Source: Tessaracoccus flavescens (GTDB lineage: Bacteria; Actinomycetota; Actinomycetes; Propionibacteriales; Propionibacteriaceae). Taken from it: a DNA stretch of 6,822 nucleotides. The stretch is from contig DYZF01000019.1 in the NCBI GenBank assembly GCA_020741375.1, positions 1 to 6,822 on the forward strand. The letters run 5' to 3'. Position 1 is the stretch's first letter. Each line of letters begins with the position of its first letter. This document shows positions 5,156 to 6,822 of this stretch, piece after piece. The translations under genes were made by a program, and so were the position numbers. Under the pieces are notes generated by a model. That model was not told the DNA's origin. It made no database searches and saw only the letters and a list, made by a program, of their open reading frames with translations.

Positions 5156-6822
5156 GTGAAGTCGTGGCTGGGGTGGGCGCTGCGTCGGGCGCGTGCCTCC
5201 GTGGTCCTCGTCGCCACATTGTTCGCCCTTGTCGCCGTGACGTCCGGCATCTTGGCGTTCACGCTGGGCAACTCCGGCATCCTCGCCACCACCGCTGCCC
5301 GCGACGCGCTGCTGAAGGCCAGCCCCGGCGAGGGCGGCGTCACGGCACAAACCCGCATGGCCCCGGATGTGGAGGCGCAGGACGCGCTGGCGCGAGAGAA
5401 GCTCACCGAGGGATTCGCCCCAGCCCCCGTCGACATCTGGACCACCTACGTCTCCGAGCCCCGCCGCGCCACCGACGGCCCCAGTCAGGCCCTGATCCTG
5501 TGGGCAGGCGAGCACCTCGCTGGCGACCCCGTGCGGGTGACAGCCGGCGCGTGGCCGAGCGGGCCGGGCGAGGCGGCGCTGCATGTCGGCGCCGCGGAGA
5601 AAGCCGGCATCGAGCCGGGCGCGAGGTTCACCGTCGACGGTCACGAGCTGACGGTCACGGCGCTCTGGGAGCCCGCCAGCCCCTTCGATCCGCTCTGGTT
5701 CGGTGAAGACCTCGTGCTCACCGGCACCACGGGCGCGCACCTGGGCCCGCTCGTCGTGGACCGTTCGGTGCTCACCGGAGGCGCCCCCTTCATCCGCTGG
5801 GGCGTCGTGCCCGACGTCGAGACCATCGCACCCAGCGAACTGAACTCCTTGGCCGAGGGTGCGGCGAAGGCACGCGAACTGGTGAAGGCCGCGGACGTCA
5901 CCGGTCGCGGCATTCGGGCGGACGGCGATCTCGCCGCGACCGCGGAGGTCGCCGCCCGGGATTACACCGTCGGGCAATCGTTCGGCTTCGTGCCGGTGTC
6001 GCTGCTGATCCTCGTCGCAGTCGTGGGTCTGGTGCAGGTGGCGGGGCAGCTCGCCGCCACCCGTGAACGCGAAGTCTCTCTTCTCCTGGCCCGCGGCGCG
6101 AGCCGTCGGCAACTGATCGTCGCCGGGCTCGGCGAAGCGACGGTGGCCGCCGTCGCGGGCGCCGCCGTCGGAACCGCGGTGGCGGCTGCGGTGGTGTGGC
6201 TGCTCGCCGGCAACGCGGCCCACCTCGGCACGGTGCTGTGGGGCGGCCTCGTCTCGCTGGCGCTTGCCATCGTCTGCCTCGGCGCGGTGACGGTGGCCAC
6301 CACCGTGCGGCTGGCCCGGGGCGACCAACCACGTTCAGACCGGGTGCGCGGCGTGGCCGGCGCCGCCGCGTTGGTACTCGTCGTGGCCGCCGCGGCACTC
6401 GCCACCTGGCAACTGCTGCGGGCCGGCACGTTCGTCACCACCACCGACGACGGCGACATCCAAGCAGACCTGTTGCCGGCCCTCTCCCCCGCGCTGCTGG
6501 TGGCCGCCGCTGCCGTCGTCGGCTTGGTGGCGCTGGCTCCCGTAACGCGACTGCTGGAGTTGGCGTCGCGCCGCATCCGCTCCACCGGGCTGTGGCTGGC
6601 CGGCGCCCAACTGGCCCGCGGGCTGGTGGTGCAGGCCGTTCCGGTGGTGCTCACCATCCTCGCCGTCGGCACCGCCACGCTCGCCTCCTTCTACTCGGGC
6701 AGCTACGCCGAGGCCCAACGCCAGCTCGCCTCGCTCTCCCATGGCGCCCCCGTCCGGGCCATCCTCGGTAATCCCCCCGCCGGGCAGCCGTTCGCGTTAC
6801 CCCCGGTTGCGGAGGTCGACGG
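5156..6822 (+). CDS. FtsX/MacB-type ABC transporter permease, N-terminal part (runs off right edge)
   Basis: A GTG at 5156 opens a frame that continues for 555 codons to the end of the window. The N-terminus is basic (KSWLGWALRRARAS) and is followed by a membrane segment (about 15-38), a large extracytoplasmic domain (40-275), three membrane segments (279-298, 327-350, 360-383), then two more (399-418, 445-465) and another at 490-512, after which a second external domain seems to begin. TREREVSLLLARGASRRQL (302-320), just after the second membrane segment, is the hallmark cytoplasmic coupling region of FtsX-like permeases. This is the duplicated FtsX layout of MacB/LolC-like mechanotransmission ABC systems, which act on substrates such as lipids, peptides or antibiotics from the outer face. 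The ATPase partner is not in the window and may lie downstream. The substrate is unknown. It diverges from purF and probably has a leaderless mRNA. Confidence 0.88.
   Translation, partial: MKSWLGWALRRARASVVLVATLFALVAVTSGILAFTLGNSGILATTAARDALLKASPGEGGVTAQTRMAPDVEAQDALAREKLTEGFAPAPVDIWTTYVSEPRRATDGPSQALILWAGEHLAGDPVRVTAGAWPSGPGEAALHVGAAEKAGIEPGARFTVDGHELTVTALWEPASPFDPLWFGEDLVLTGTTGAHLGPLVVDRSVLTGGAPFIRWGVVPDVETIAPSELNSLAEGAAKARELVKAADVTGRGIRADGDLAATAEVAARDYTVGQSFGFVPVSLLILVAVVGLVQVAGQLAATREREVSLLLARGASRRQLIVAGLGEATVAAVAGAAVGTAVAAAVVWLLAGNAAHLGTVLWGGLVSLALAIVCLGAVTVATTVRLARGDQPRSDRVRGVAGAAALVLVVAAAALATWQLLRAGTFVTTTDDGDIQADLLPALSPALLVAAAAVVGLVALAPVTRLLELASRRIRSTGLWLAGAQLARGLVVQAVPVVLTILAVGTATLASFYSGSYAEAQRQLASLSHGAPVRAILGNPPAGQPFALPPVAEVD

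Noticed and set aside
3858..5159. 433-residue plus-strand open frame opposite purF
   Set aside because: Antisense shadow of purF; long open antisense frames are normal in GC-rich genes, and the product shows no fold or motif.
5025..5219. Upstream extension of the purF frame to an ATG at 5219
   Set aside because: Would add 65 residues unlike any PurF, overlap the permease gene, and spoil the 11-residue propeptide before Cys12.
4943..6328. 461-residue minus-strand open frame
   Set aside because: Runs antisense to the FtsX-type permease, which has clear family motifs and membrane segments; the antisense product is low-complexity.

Overview
The window is chromosomal DNA from a high-GC Gram-positive bacterium, almost certainly an actinobacterium. 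The evidence is the strong G/C bias at third codon positions, the use of GTG starts, and a PurF whose sequence closely follows the actinobacterial and Bacillus iron-sulfur type. A propionibacterial or related order is a guess from general appearance only. I see no RNA genes, CRISPR array, transposase or phage gene.

Layout, left to right. Positions 1-441 (minus) hold the start of an MFS drug-type exporter that runs off the left edge. It overlaps by 11 nt the end of a MarR-family repressor gene (431-865, minus), whose promoter region carries a good operator-like palindrome. Positions 913-1559 hold no convincing gene. This 650 bp gap is packed with structure: three compound palindromes (about 987-1059, 1101-1206 and 1216-1341), then about 19-20 bp spaced short repeats arranged around a CATGCATG centre (1384-1491), then a GC-rich hairpin (1511-1528). 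This gap is the least explained part of the window. Positions 1560-2495 (minus) encode an AEC-family permease. Positions 2545-3591 (minus) encode PurM and 3588-5024 (minus) encode PurF, joined by an ATGA overlap. Positions 5156-6822 (plus) encode the N-terminal 555 residues of an FtsX/MacB-type ABC transporter permease that starts with GTG and runs off the right edge.

How the genes work together. purF and purM form a two-gene de novo purine operon covering steps 1 and 5 of IMP synthesis. The AEC carrier gene follows 49 nt behind and may be read through from it. purF and the ABC permease gene diverge from a 131 bp intergenic region. Both have the same -10 hexamer, TAGGCT, 6-7 nt before a GTG codon and no clear Shine-Dalgarno sequence, which suggests that both mRNAs are leaderless. 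MarR plus MFS looks like a self-regulated efflux operon.

Nothing here can be called a new defence or mobile system from sequence alone. The palindrome cluster at 987-1528 is the best candidate for undescribed biology, either as multicopy intergenic repeat elements or as structured RNA.
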